A DNA stretch of 64,000 nucleotides from JAVBMV01 sp031552145. Lineage in GTDB: Bacteria; Myxococcota; Myxococcia; Myxococcales; UBA5297. Each line of letters starts with the position of its first letter. The first letter of the stretch is position 1. The notes under the pieces were generated by a model. It had not been told where the DNA came from. It searched no databases and saw only the letters and a list, made by a program, of their open reading frames with translations. Position numbers and translations under genes: made by a program. Below, in pieces: positions 26,975 through 37,000 of the stretch. The stretch is taken from assembly GCA_031552145.1 (NCBI GenBank), contig JAVBMV010000003.1, positions 248,001 through 312,000 on the forward strand, given 5' to 3'.

Positions 26975-28252
26975 ATGAGCCAGCCAACCCACATTTCTCA
27001 GGAAGCACAGTATCTGCTCGTGGTCGTGGGCCTCTTCATCGTCCCGAGAGTTCTCCAGCGCTTCCGGATTCCCAGCGCCATCACCTGCGTTGGGCTCGGC
27101 GCGCTGCTCGGCATGGGCTTCGGGCTCTTCCAGCACGACGGCGCCGTCTCGCTCCTCTCGACGCTCGGCATCGTCTCGCTCTTCCTCTTCGCGGGGTTGG
27201 AGGTCGAGTTTCGCGACCTCTTGCGCGGCCTCTCCGTCACGCTCGGCCACCTCGCGCTGCAGATTCTTCTGATCGCCTGCGGCGCACTCCTCTTCGGCTC
27301 GGTCTTCGAGCTCGCGTGGCGCCCCGCGCTGCTCTTCTCGCTGGCGATCTTCACCCCCTCCACGGGCTTCATCCTCGACTCGCTCGGGGCCTTCGGGCTG
27401 AGCGCGCAGCAGCAGTTCTGGGTAAAGACGAAGGCCATCTCGACCGAGCTGGTCGCGCTGGTGGCGCTCTTCTTCGCGGTGCAGTCGAGCAGCGCCGGTA
27501 CGCTGGCGCTCTCGACGCTGGCGCTGGGCGCCATGATCGTGCTGCTGCCCTGGATCTTCCAGCTCTTCGCCTCTTGGGTGCTCCCCTACGCGCCCAAGTC
27601 CGAGTTCGCCTTCCTCACCATCCTGGCGCTGGTCTGCGCCTCGGTGACCCGGCAGCTCGGCGTCTATTACCTGGTGGGCGCCTTCGTCGTGGGCGTCACC
27701 GCCGTGCGCCTGCGCAAGCGCCTACCGGCCCTCGCCTCCGAGCGAATGCTCACCGGCATTGCGCTCTTCGCGTCGTTCTTCATCCCGTTCTATTTCTTCA
27801 AGGCAGGGCTGCGGCTCGAGAGCGACTACTTCGGCGCGCGCGCCATCTTGCTGGGGCTCTCGCTCGTGGCGATCACCGTGCCGCTGCGCGTCGCCATCGC
27901 GGCGGCCTTCCGGCGCGTGGCGCTGAAGGAGCCCTGGCCCGACGGCGTCCGCGTCGGAATCTCGCTGGTGCCCACGCTCGTCTTCTCGATGGTGCTGGCC
28001 GACATCCTGCGCGAACGCTTCGCGCTCTCGGACACGCTCTTCGGAGCGCTCATCGTCTTCGCGCTGGTGAACACGGCGCTGCCCGGCTTCATCCTGAAGG
28101 CCGCGCCACCCGACTTCACCGAGCCGGAGGCTGCCTCGGCTGCACCGGAGCCAGCGGAGCCCACTGAGGCCGACCCAGCTCCACGAGCTCCAGCTCCTCC
28201 GCCGTCGGCGGACGAAGCCCGCTCTGCCGAAGCGCCTGCCTCCCCGGCGTAG
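26975..28252 (+). CDS. CPA2-type cation:proton antiporter
   Basis: A 425-residue membrane protein of the Na+(K+)/H+ exchanger (KefB/NapA-like) type with about 12 hydrophobic segments. Marks include LFAGLEVEFRDLLRG, a helix pair around LFTPSTG-like ifTPSTGFILDSLG, KAISTELVALVALF, and the C-terminal core ending near FALVNTALPGFIL. No TrkA-N/RCK domain is present, so it is the short form. The last 45 residues are Pro/Ala/Glu-rich low complexity, and their DNA is also the end of a lipoprotein gene on the other strand. It is likely to function in ion or pH homeostasis in the inner membrane. Confidence 0.88.
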   Translation: MSQPTHISQEAQYLLVVVGLFIVPRVLQRFRIPSAITCVGLGALLGMGFGLFQHDGAVSLLSTLGIVSLFLFAGLEVEFRDLLRGLSVTLGHLALQILLIACGALLFGSVFELAWRPALLFSLAIFTPSTGFILDSLGAFGLSAQQQFWVKTKAISTELVALVALFFAVQSSSAGTLALSTLALGAMIVLLPWIFQLFASWVLPYAPKSEFAFLTILALVCASVTRQLGVYYLVGAFVVGVTAVRLRKRLPALASERMLTGIALFASFFIPFYFFKAGLRLESDYFGARAILLGLSLVAITVPLRVAIAAAFRRVALKEPWPDGVRVGISLVPTLVFSMVLADILRERFALSDTLFGALIVFALVNTALPGFILKAAPPDFTEPEAASAAPEPAEPTEADPAPRAPAPPPSADEARSAEAPASPA

Positions 28253-28937
28253 CCTCCACATAGGGCGCGAAGAAGCCGATGATCGCCACCTGCGGCGCGC
28301 TCGCGGTGAACTCGCCGCGGCCGCCCACCCAGATCGAGATGGAGAGCGGCCCGCTCCCTCCGCGCACCAGCGCGCCGGCCGAGCCATTCACCTCCAGCGC
28401 GGGCAGGTCGGAGGGTGCCAGGGGCAGGTCGTGGCGCACCAGCGTCGAGGAGGTGGCGGGATACCAGCTGTTTCTGGCGGACCTGATGTCGAAGGCGGGG
28501 CTGTAGAACCTGTTCTCGACGGGGCTCGTCCCGAAGAGGCGCTTCTCCACCAGGACCCGGCCCAGCTCCCGAGGCGGCTCCTTCGCCGAGGCAGGCAGCT
28601 CCCCCTCGACCAGTGTAGGCCCGGTAAGAAAGTAGGAGCCCGCCCCCCTGCCGAGCGCCGCGAAGGTCCCTTGGCCCAAGAGCTCGCCCTCCAGAGTCGC
28701 CTCGAATCGGCGCCAGGAGAAGCCCCCCGCCGCCACGGCCGACCCAGCTACCTCCAAGAGCTGCAGTGTCTGCATCTCGGCGTAGCCGAGCACCAGCGCC
28801 GCGTCGGACCTGCCGCCGTCGACATCTTCGCCCCCATCCCAGCCGGCATCGTCGCCACTCGGTGGCCTCTCCGTGCCGTTAGAGCAGGCGGCGGCGAGGA
28901 GCAGCAGCAGGAGGAGTATTCGATTGAGTCGGCTCAT
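28116..28937 (-). CDS. Small exported lipoprotein of unknown function
   Basis: A 273-residue protein with a signal MSRLNRILLLLLLLAAAC, lipid Cys at 18, and an Asp/Gly-rich linker (GDDAGWDGGEDVDGGRSDAA) typical of lipoproteins in this window. The remainder looks beta-rich (for example SISIWVGGRGEFTASAPQVAIIGFF) and contains no motif I know. Its ATG overlaps the stop of the S41-like gene by 4 bp, so both are in one operon and may act together at the cell surface. The last 137 bp overlap the antiporter gene on the opposite strand. Confidence 0.8.
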   Translation of the reverse strand: MSRLNRILLLLLLLAAACSNGTERPPSGDDAGWDGGEDVDGGRSDAALVLGYAEMQTLQLLEVAGSAVAAGGFSWRRFEATLEGELLGQGTFAALGRGAGSYFLTGPTLVEGELPASAKEPPRELGRVLVEKRLFGTSPVENRFYSPAFDIRSARNSWYPATSSTLVRHDLPLAPSDLPALEVNGSAGALVRGGSGPLSISIWVGGRGEFTASAPQVAIIGFFAPYVEATPGRQALRQSGLRPPTAEELELVELGRPQWAPLAPVQPRQPPAR

Positions 28938-31051
28938 GGCTCGCTTCCCTCATCCAATAGCCAGGCCCTGGCGCGCTCGACCACGGTATCGACCCCGAGC
29001 AACAGGTCGCGCTGCGACTGCCGCACTTCGACATCGGGCTTCGCACCTCTCCCCGAGTGGAACTCGAGAGATTGCGGCGCCCCGCCGGTGTAGAGCATCG
29101 CGTCGGAGACCTGGAGGCGGCCGCCGGAGAGATCCGCGTAGTGGGCCGGCATATCGATCACATTGCCGAAGCCGCCCAGCGTCGGCCCGGGGCCGAAGAC
29201 GCGCGTGGGACCCTCTCGAAGCTGCATCAGGCCCGTGAGGAACTCGTTGGAGGAGATGACCCAGCCGACGAGCAGCGCCACCTTGGCATTCGCGAGAGCG
29301 CCTGGGTTGGGCCCCAGATTCCAGCGGCTCACCTCGATAAAGCCACCGCACTTGGAGTTGGGTTGGCCGTGCCTGCACTCGGCGAAGTTCTCTCGCAGCT
29401 CCAACGAATAGGGACTGTCGAGCGCCGGCACGATGTCGGCCCCGACCTGCTCGCCGCTGCCGATAAAGGGCGACGCGACGAAGGCGACCGAGTCGACAAT
29501 CCCCCCATAGCCCACGCGCTCGTCGAGCAGGAAGCGCTGCTCGGGCCCCACGAGCGCCCCGGTCACGGTCTCTGCCCAGGAGGAGCCCTCGTCGCCGATG
29601 TGATTGAAGAGCAGCGTGCGGATCGTCCCATCGGTGGAGGTAGCGGGCGTCCAGAGATTTGGTGCGGTGCTCCCCTCCCGCTGGAAGCGATAGTCGCAGT
29701 ATTGCGTGAAGTGATCGCCTGGCGCCAACGTGGCCGAATAGAGCTTCTCGCCAATCAGGTCGTAGGTCTTCACCTCGAACTCGACCAGCTCGGACTGTGC
29801 GCACCGCTCGCTCTTGGGGCAGCGCGCGAAGGTGAGCGTCGAGCCGACGCCTATGGCTGCGTTCATCAGTTCGGGCGAGAGCGCCACCCACTCACTGTCG
29901 GGGTCGTCGCGGTAGCGGAGCAGGCGCCTCATCCGAGCGCGCCACGTCGCGAGCGGCTCCCCGTCGATGGCCGTCAGCGCGTCGCCGACGGCGAGGAGCG
30001 ACTCGGCGGGAGAGCCGGGCGCCCTGTAGAAGACGAGAGGGGCCAAGGGAGAGGGTTGCGGCAGGAGATCGGCGTCACCCCAGTGCAGGCAGGCACCGAG
30101 GCCGAGCGTCGCCCGAGCGCCGCCCTCGGGTGGGACGCCGTGACTATCGCGCAGCAGCTCGTAGGCTTCGGAGAGCGCATCCCAGAAGTCGCGCGCGTTT
30201 TCGGCTCCCTCGGCGCGCCCCAAGGCCTCCTCCACCGCCGCCCAGACGCTCTCGCGCAGGCGGAGGCCGCCAACCTCCTCCATCTCGAAGCGGCGCCGCG
30301 CCACATAGTCACTCTGAATGCTTCTGGGCGGCAGCCGCCCCAGCACCGAGGCGGCGTCGGCGCATCGGCCATAGAAGCAGAGGGCGCCGGTCCCACAGAA
30401 CGCGGCCTCGGTCGCGCCGGTGCAGCGCGCGCCGGAGGCGAGCGCCGGCCCCAGCTCCGCCAGCGAGAGCGCGTCGATCTGGACGGCACCTTCTCCAGGC
30501 CGTCCAAGTGTTCCGCTCTCGGGGTTGGCGACCTGGATCTTGAGCTTGGGCGTCAGGATCCCGGCGAGGCCGAAGTCGATGGGGCCTGTGGAGAGCTCGT
30601 ACCAGCCATCGCCCGTGGCCCGCCCTGTCGGACCGAAGGGAAGACGGGCGACGGTGCGCTCACCGCTCGTCCAATAGAGCTCCGCCGCGGAGGAGAAGCC
30701 CTCGTGGCGCTGCCAAAAGGAGAGCTCAACCCTCTTGCCCCAAAGCGGCTCCGGGTCGGTGAAGCTCAGCTCGAGCGTGCCAAATGAAGAATCGAGCCAG
30801 AGCGACGCCGCTCCCTCGATGGGCGGCACCTCACCAGCGCTCGCGGCGCGAAAGGCCGAGGCGGGCGGAGCGCTCTGGAGCGAGAGCGCGCCGGGGAGCG
30901 AGGCGAGGCTCTCGAAATCCCAGCCGAAGGCCTCGTCTGCCAGGAGAATTCTTCCGCTCGCCTCGTCAAACGGAGCGGCCACCCCGCTGGTGCTCGCGAA
31001 GAGGGCGAGCACCAGGGGAAAGAGGGCCCCGAGGAACCGTCGTTCAATCAA
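28934..31051 (-). CDS. Exported S41 (C-terminal processing) peptidase-like protein
   Basis: A 705-residue secreted or periplasmic protein with a TTG start and a cleavable signal (LGALFPLVLALFASTSGVAA). Residues 30-210 are a beta-rich, carbohydrate-binding-like module. A four-Cys segment (CTGATEAAFCGTGALCFYGRC) follows. From about 240 the sequence runs like S41 peptidases: a helical region, a PDZ-like LLAVGDALTAIDGEPLATW, TLLFNHIGDEG, and AKVALLVGWVISSNEFLTGLMQ with a Ser in the nucleophile position. The Lys normally found after the following Gly-rich strand is not obvious (FGPGPTLGGFG). It may be inactive or use other residues. The TTG abuts the stop of the giant lipoprotein gene. Confidence 0.72.
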   Translation of the reverse strand: MIERRFLGALFPLVLALFASTSGVAAPFDEASGRILLADEAFGWDFESLASLPGALSLQSAPPASAFRAASAGEVPPIEGAASLWLDSSFGTLELSFTDPEPLWGKRVELSFWQRHEGFSSAAELYWTSGERTVARLPFGPTGRATGDGWYELSTGPIDFGLAGILTPKLKIQVANPESGTLGRPGEGAVQIDALSLAELGPALASGARCTGATEAAFCGTGALCFYGRCADAASVLGRLPPRSIQSDYVARRRFEMEEVGGLRLRESVWAAVEEALGRAEGAENARDFWDALSEAYELLRDSHGVPPEGGARATLGLGACLHWGDADLLPQPSPLAPLVFYRAPGSPAESLLAVGDALTAIDGEPLATWRARMRRLLRYRDDPDSEWVALSPELMNAAIGVGSTLTFARCPKSERCAQSELVEFEVKTYDLIGEKLYSATLAPGDHFTQYCDYRFQREGSTAPNLWTPATSTDGTIRTLLFNHIGDEGSSWAETVTGALVGPEQRFLLDERVGYGGIVDSVAFVASPFIGSGEQVGADIVPALDSPYSLELRENFAECRHGQPNSKCGGFIEVSRWNLGPNPGALANAKVALLVGWVISSNEFLTGLMQLREGPTRVFGPGPTLGGFGNVIDMPAHYADLSGGRLQVSDAMLYTGGAPQSLEFHSGRGAKPDVEVRQSQRDLLLGVDTVVERARAWLLDEGSEP

Positions 31052-34000
31052 TCAGAAGTCCCAGTCTACGTCGATGATCTCAATGGTGAAGTCACCCTCG
31101 ACGCCATACTGGCTATCTACCACGACGTAGTAGCGCTTTCCATTGACGGTGCTGAAGTAGAGGTTCTTCGGCGGCCCGATCAGGCTTTCCTGCCCGCCAG
31201 CCCGGGTGCCGTCGCTGAAGGCGGCGCAGGTACTGCCATCGGCGACGCAGCTGTCGGGCATGATCCAAACAGAGGCGTCGAACCCCTCCTTCGACCTGAC
31301 GATGATGTTGGTTCCCTCGCCGATTGCCTTGAAGGTGTAGACGATGTCGGCGCCCCTATATTGGTATGACCCCCAGGTATTGGCTGTGGGTTTGCACGCG
31401 CTCGGGCGCGCGAAGTCGCTCGCGGCGCCGATGGTGGAGCCTGGGATCTGTCTTCCGAAGTCGTTCGCGGCGATCTCGATCGCGTCGGCGCAGGTGTCGC
31501 CTGGCGGAGGCGGCTTGGCGGCGCCGAGCACCACATCGAGCGTATAGGCCCCGCGCGCGCCCGTGGAGACGGAATCGACGATGACATAGTAGGTGACGCC
31601 CGCCGCGACATGGCCGCGCGACGCGCGCGCCGTGAAGCCAGAGGGCGCGCCGCAGAGCAGCTCGCTACCGGTGGAGGTGTCCTCGCAGTTGGTGCGCAGA
31701 TAGACGCCCGGCGCAAAGCCGCCCGAACTCGTGACGGTGAGCGAGACGGAGGAGTCGACCGCGGGGACGAAGGAGTAGACGCGGTCTGGGCCGGGCATGG
31801 AGGGCTCGGGGTAGGTCTGCCAGTCGGCCACCGGGAAGAGGTTGCCCCAGTCGCCGCACATGCCGGAGTAGTTGTTCCTGCCGTCCTCAATCCGGGCGGT
31901 GACGCTCGCCCTACCGTTGAGCATGTTGAGCGGAGTGGCGCCGGCGCACCGATCGTTGGAGGCCGGCGTCACAATCGGCGAGAGCGAGACATCCAACCTG
32001 AACCCGCCCTCGGCACGGATCTGACTGTCGACTACCAGGTAGTAGGTGCCGCGCGCCAGCTCCGGGATGGAGATGGAGGCATCACCGCCCTCGCTCGCCG
32101 CGTAATTGCAAATCATCTCACTAGAGACGGAGACATCGGAGCATTCATGTCTGAGTGAGAGGAAGGGGCGCAGGCCGTTGCTGCTCGGCACCACCGAGGC
32201 GTCGAAGCGCATGGGGCCCGAGTTCTCCTGCTCGATCCGATAGAAGAAGTTGGGCCCCACCGCCCTGGCACAGAGCGCGGCTCCCGCCTCGGAGGAGTAG
32301 ACATCGGCGGCGTTGGCGATCTCCAGCTCGTCCACCCACGCCCTGCCAGAAGAGAGATCCAGATCCTTCGCCCCGGCGCAGAGCGCGTGGGTGGGCGTGG
32401 TGGGCGGCATGAGCGAGAACTCGAAATCGAGGAAGCCATAGAGGCTGATGGGGTCACCCTCGACTGTCAGCGTATAATCCCCCGGCGTGAGGCTGAGCGC
32501 CCTGACTGGCTGACGTACAGGGTAACCAAGGATCATTGTCTGGGTGGCGCCCGTGAGCTGGTTGGCGGTGACATTGTCTCCGCATCCCCTCTGGAGCGTA
32601 TAGTCGAAAGCCAGCGTCTGCGGCCAGTTGGAGACAATGGCCAGATCCACATAGGGCGTCTCGATGTCCTCGGGAATGACAATCTGAATCATGTACTCCG
32701 GCCTATCCTTCCAAGGACCACCCAGCTGATTGTTGGGGTCGGGGTCTTTGGTCATCCCCTTCGCGTCGAAGTCCAAGTCGTTGGACATCCCTTCGAAGCT
32801 GAGCCCCTTTATCGACGAAATGCCATTCACGAATGGGTCTGCAACGAGACGATCATCGCAGGTATCACCCTTGGGCGGGGTCGCGGAGGAGTCGGAGAGC
32901 CAGGCCCTCAGCCTATATGCGCCCATAAGTGAAGCAGAGTTTGCATAGGTATCGACGACCAAGTAGTACTTTCCCTCGGGCAGTTTGTTGACAATCAGTC
33001 CAACCTCGACCCCATCCTGCTTGTAGGCTCTCTTCTCCGAGCTCACCAGCTGATTGGCCGCCGCGCCAGCCACGACGGTACATTCGCAGACTTTGCGTAA
33101 TACAATCACAGGATGGAAGCCCGAAGCGCCTAGGGGCGTGAGCTCGGCGACGAGATTCTTGGCCCCAGCGCCGGTGGTGTCGACTACAAAGACATGCTCT
33201 GGCCCGCTCATCGTCGGCAAGGGCTTGTTGGGATTGGGGTTGCTTATGAGGCTGACGTAGCCATGCTTGCTCACCCCACCCGCCGTCGTGCCATAGAATG
33301 TGGTTGGCGTCTCGGACAGCTGGAGCTTGACCAGATCGCCGGGCGTTGCGCAGTCATTGGTCGCGGGCGACAAGTAGGCGACCTGCAGCTTGAACGAACC
33401 CGTGTTCTTGGTGGCGTCGCCCGCACCGTCGACAGCGAGCGTATAGCTCGTGTCCGCCGCGAGCAACGCCTCCAGCGCAATTCGGCCAGTCGTGGCGTTT
33501 CCAAGCGCGTATGCCGCCACCGGCGCCGAGGAGTCCATACAGGTCGCCGCGGTGCGAATATAGATCGCCGGTTGATAACTCGGCGTCGTGCGCGCGGGTA
33601 TCACCGAGAAGAAGTACTTCCCGGCGGCGCCGGTCTTGAACTTGTAGTAGGTGCTCGGCCCGGCGTAGACCTGCCCAGGCGCGGTGTCATCCGCCCGTCC
33701 ATAGGCGTTCGTATCGACGGACTCGAAGTAACCGTCCTGCAGCACGAGCGCTTTCGCGTCGCCGCAGCTTCCATACGGCGCTGGCACCGGAGGAGCATCC
33801 GTCACCCTCACAGTCAGAAGGAAGCCATCTCCTCCGAATTTCCCAACGAGGTTCGGATCGGTGGTCAGGCCATCGGCCCAGATGTAATAAGTGTCCTCGG
33901 TTGCCACGAAGGAGAGCACGGCGGGAGTGCCTGCGTAGGTCTGGTGCGCACAACGAGGCTCCTCGGTCAGCGCACCACAAACCGTGCGAACCGTGAGCTG

Positions 34001-37000
34001 CGGACCAATTACGCTACTCGCGCCTTCCAGCGAAACCTGAACGACCTTGCCGTGTAAGCTCGATGTATCGAGCTTGTAGACGACATCGCGCGCACTGACT
34101 GGCTTCGCCGTGGGAGCGTTGCAGGCAGCATAAGTGTTGCGATGGTCGTCCTGCGCGTAATAGGTGTCCAGATTCACCATCGCCTGCGAATCGACCAACG
34201 TGATCTCCGCCGCCTCGGCACACTGGTCGGGATACGGAGAGAGCGGCCCAAACTCGACCCGAACGTCGAACGCGCCACCCACGGCGCCCAAGGATGCATC
34301 CTCGACGAAGAGATAGTAGGCGCTGCCTCGCAGGTTGATACTGGCGCTCGCCGGGAAATACTTCTTCGGAGCGCGTGTGCAGAGCAATTGGTTGCCGAGC
34401 GTCGTCTCCTCGCAGGCCTCGCGCAGATAGAAGGCGGGCACGAAGTCGGGTGAGCCGCTCGCCGCTGTGACGATGACGGTCGCGTTCGCTGAGGTGGGAG
34501 GCGCAAGCAGGAAGATTGCCTCCGGCCCGCCGAGGTTCGCACAGGTTCCAAGACCCGCGTGAGCGCCCGCGAGCCCCTCCGTCGCCCCGGAGGCGAGGGC
34601 ATAGCCATCATGGTAGGTGAAGGTCTTGGGGAGGCTGCAGGAAGTGGCCTGAGGCAGCGTCCCCTGGGAGAGCGCTACGGTGAGCCTATAGGGGCCGGCG
34701 ATACTGTTGGAGTCGACCCAGAGCCAATAGGTGCCGGGTTGGAGCCGCTTTCTGTGCAGCGCCACGGGGCCGCCGTTGGGGCGAACATTGGCCATGGTCG
34801 GATCGACCTGGGCCTCGGCGCAGGAGGCGCCGGTCGTCAGGTAGAGCCCGGCCGAGCCATTGACCGAGGCGAAGAGCAGGCTGGCGTCGAGGTCCGCCTC
34901 CGTGCCTAGGGTGAGCTCGTAGACGACGTCGGGGCCAGCGAGCACCTGAGACGCGACCGTCGGGCTCAGGTCATTGTAGGAATAGGTGGTGTCGCCCTCG
35001 AGCATCTCTCCGCCGGGCGCGCTGAGCATCGTCTCGTTGAGCCGCTCCGCCTGGAAGCAGTTCTCCGGCGCGCTGGACACGTCGAAGAGCTCCACCTCGA
35101 GATCGAAGGTTCCCCAGCTCGTCTTGGCGCCGTCGACGATGAGGTAATAGGGCGTCGCCCGCGCCGGCAGATTGCTGACCATCAGCGTCGCTGCCCCTCG
35201 GACCGCGCTAGCCGCGCTGCAACCCACCTCATGCTCGGCGGCGGCCGATTCGCACTCGTCGCGCAGGTAGAGCACAGGCCTGAGCGCGTTGGGAAGTCCC
35301 TGATCGTTGAGCGCCGCCGGGATTGCGCGCGCGACCACCTTCTTGGGAGAGGAGAGCGTAAAGGAATAGACCAGATCGCCACCGGTGGCGTTTCCGCAGG
35401 TGCCGACATAATTGGACAGCGGCGACCGCGAGGAGACCGCCACACGCGCCGCCCGCCCCTGCGTGAACTGGAGCGCCTCGGCACCGGTACAGAGATCATT
35501 GGCCGGCGGCTCCATGAAGAAGGGCTCGGCGCGGACCGAGAGGGCGAAGCTTCCCTCGTTGCCGGCAACGCTCGTATCTACCCATAAATAGTATGTGCCT
35601 CCCGCGAGCGTTCCCAGATCGAGCAGGGACGCGACCGGCTCCGCCGCGGCCAGGCAGGCGTCGGGCAGTTCCTCGCCGTTGCACTCGGCGCGCACATAGA
35701 AAGCCGGGAGATAGGCGCCATCCTTCGAGTCGACCGTCACCTGGACCTTGGAGACGGAATCGAGCACGAAACGGTAGACGACATCGCCGCCGCCCCGCGA
35801 GGGGCGATGGTCGACGCCGTAGCCGAAGCATTTGCCTCCGGGGAAGGCATCGTCTCCGCCCGCGAGTGTCGTGCCCTGCGCCGAGGCGGTGCCGACGCCA
35901 TCTTGCCAGGCGAATATGAGATCGTGCGCCTCGGAGATCTGCTGGACGGGGCACTGATCGTTACCCGCCTCCATCAGGGAGTTCTCTGCGACGCTGAATT
36001 TGAAGTCGAAGATATCGTCCCCGAGGCTCTGCCAGATTCCGTCCGGATACCTCATCGTTACGTCCGCGACGAAATAGAGCGTCTGACCCGCGACGGCGCG
36101 CTGATAGGTGATGTTCGTGATCTTGCCCACGCCCGTGGGATCGGCGCTGCAGGCGACGTCATCGGTCGCGCCACAGGCGTCGATGAGGGAGAGTAGCCCC
36201 TGGTAGCGCCCTCTCGGCGAGGCGGTGCTGACAGCGGTCAGCGTCTGTACCTTGCCGGCCGGCACGACATACTTGAAGTAATACTGCTTCCCCGAATTCG
36301 CCGCTCCGCAACGAATCGAGTGGTGATTCCCCTCCGCCCCACCCGACCAGGAGTCGAGCCGATAGGTGATGGTCTTGGCGCCATCGAGCGCCGCGTTGAG
36401 ATCGAGCGCCTCGGCGCAGCCGCCGTGGCCGAATTCGTCCAGGAGTGTGACGTCGAGGAAGAAGTCCTCGGCATCGTCGGTCCGCGCGGCCACATGCAGA
36501 TAATAGGTCCCTGGGTCGAGGCGGCGGTGCAGCGAGTCGACCTGCGCCGGATTATCAGCCGCCCTGTCGCTGCAGGCGATATCGCTCGCATAGGGATCGC
36601 AGCTCCCCCGGAGTGCCAGCAGGGGAAAGAGCGGAGTGCCGCTCTTCGACTCGACCGATACCGTCGCCCTGAGTGTCTTGGCCTGCGCGAGTACCAGCTT
36701 GTAGACCACGTCATACTTTTCGGCCGCGCAACCCGCCTTCGTCTCGGCGTTGGCGCCCACCAACGTGCCGGGCGCGTTGCCCCCCGTCCTACCATGGAGC
36801 GTGGCTGAGAGCGCCCCGTTGGCGCCGAAGGAAACGAGGCGCTCGGAGAGATCGAGGGCCTCGCCGCAGCGATCGTTGATCGGGGGAGCCGGGACCCGCG
36901 TGGCGACGAGCTGCACCCTGAAGGGGCCGTGCGCCGCTGGACCATAGCTGTCGACCCAGAGGTAATAGGTCTTTCCCGGCAGCAGCTCTCTCTGGGCGAG

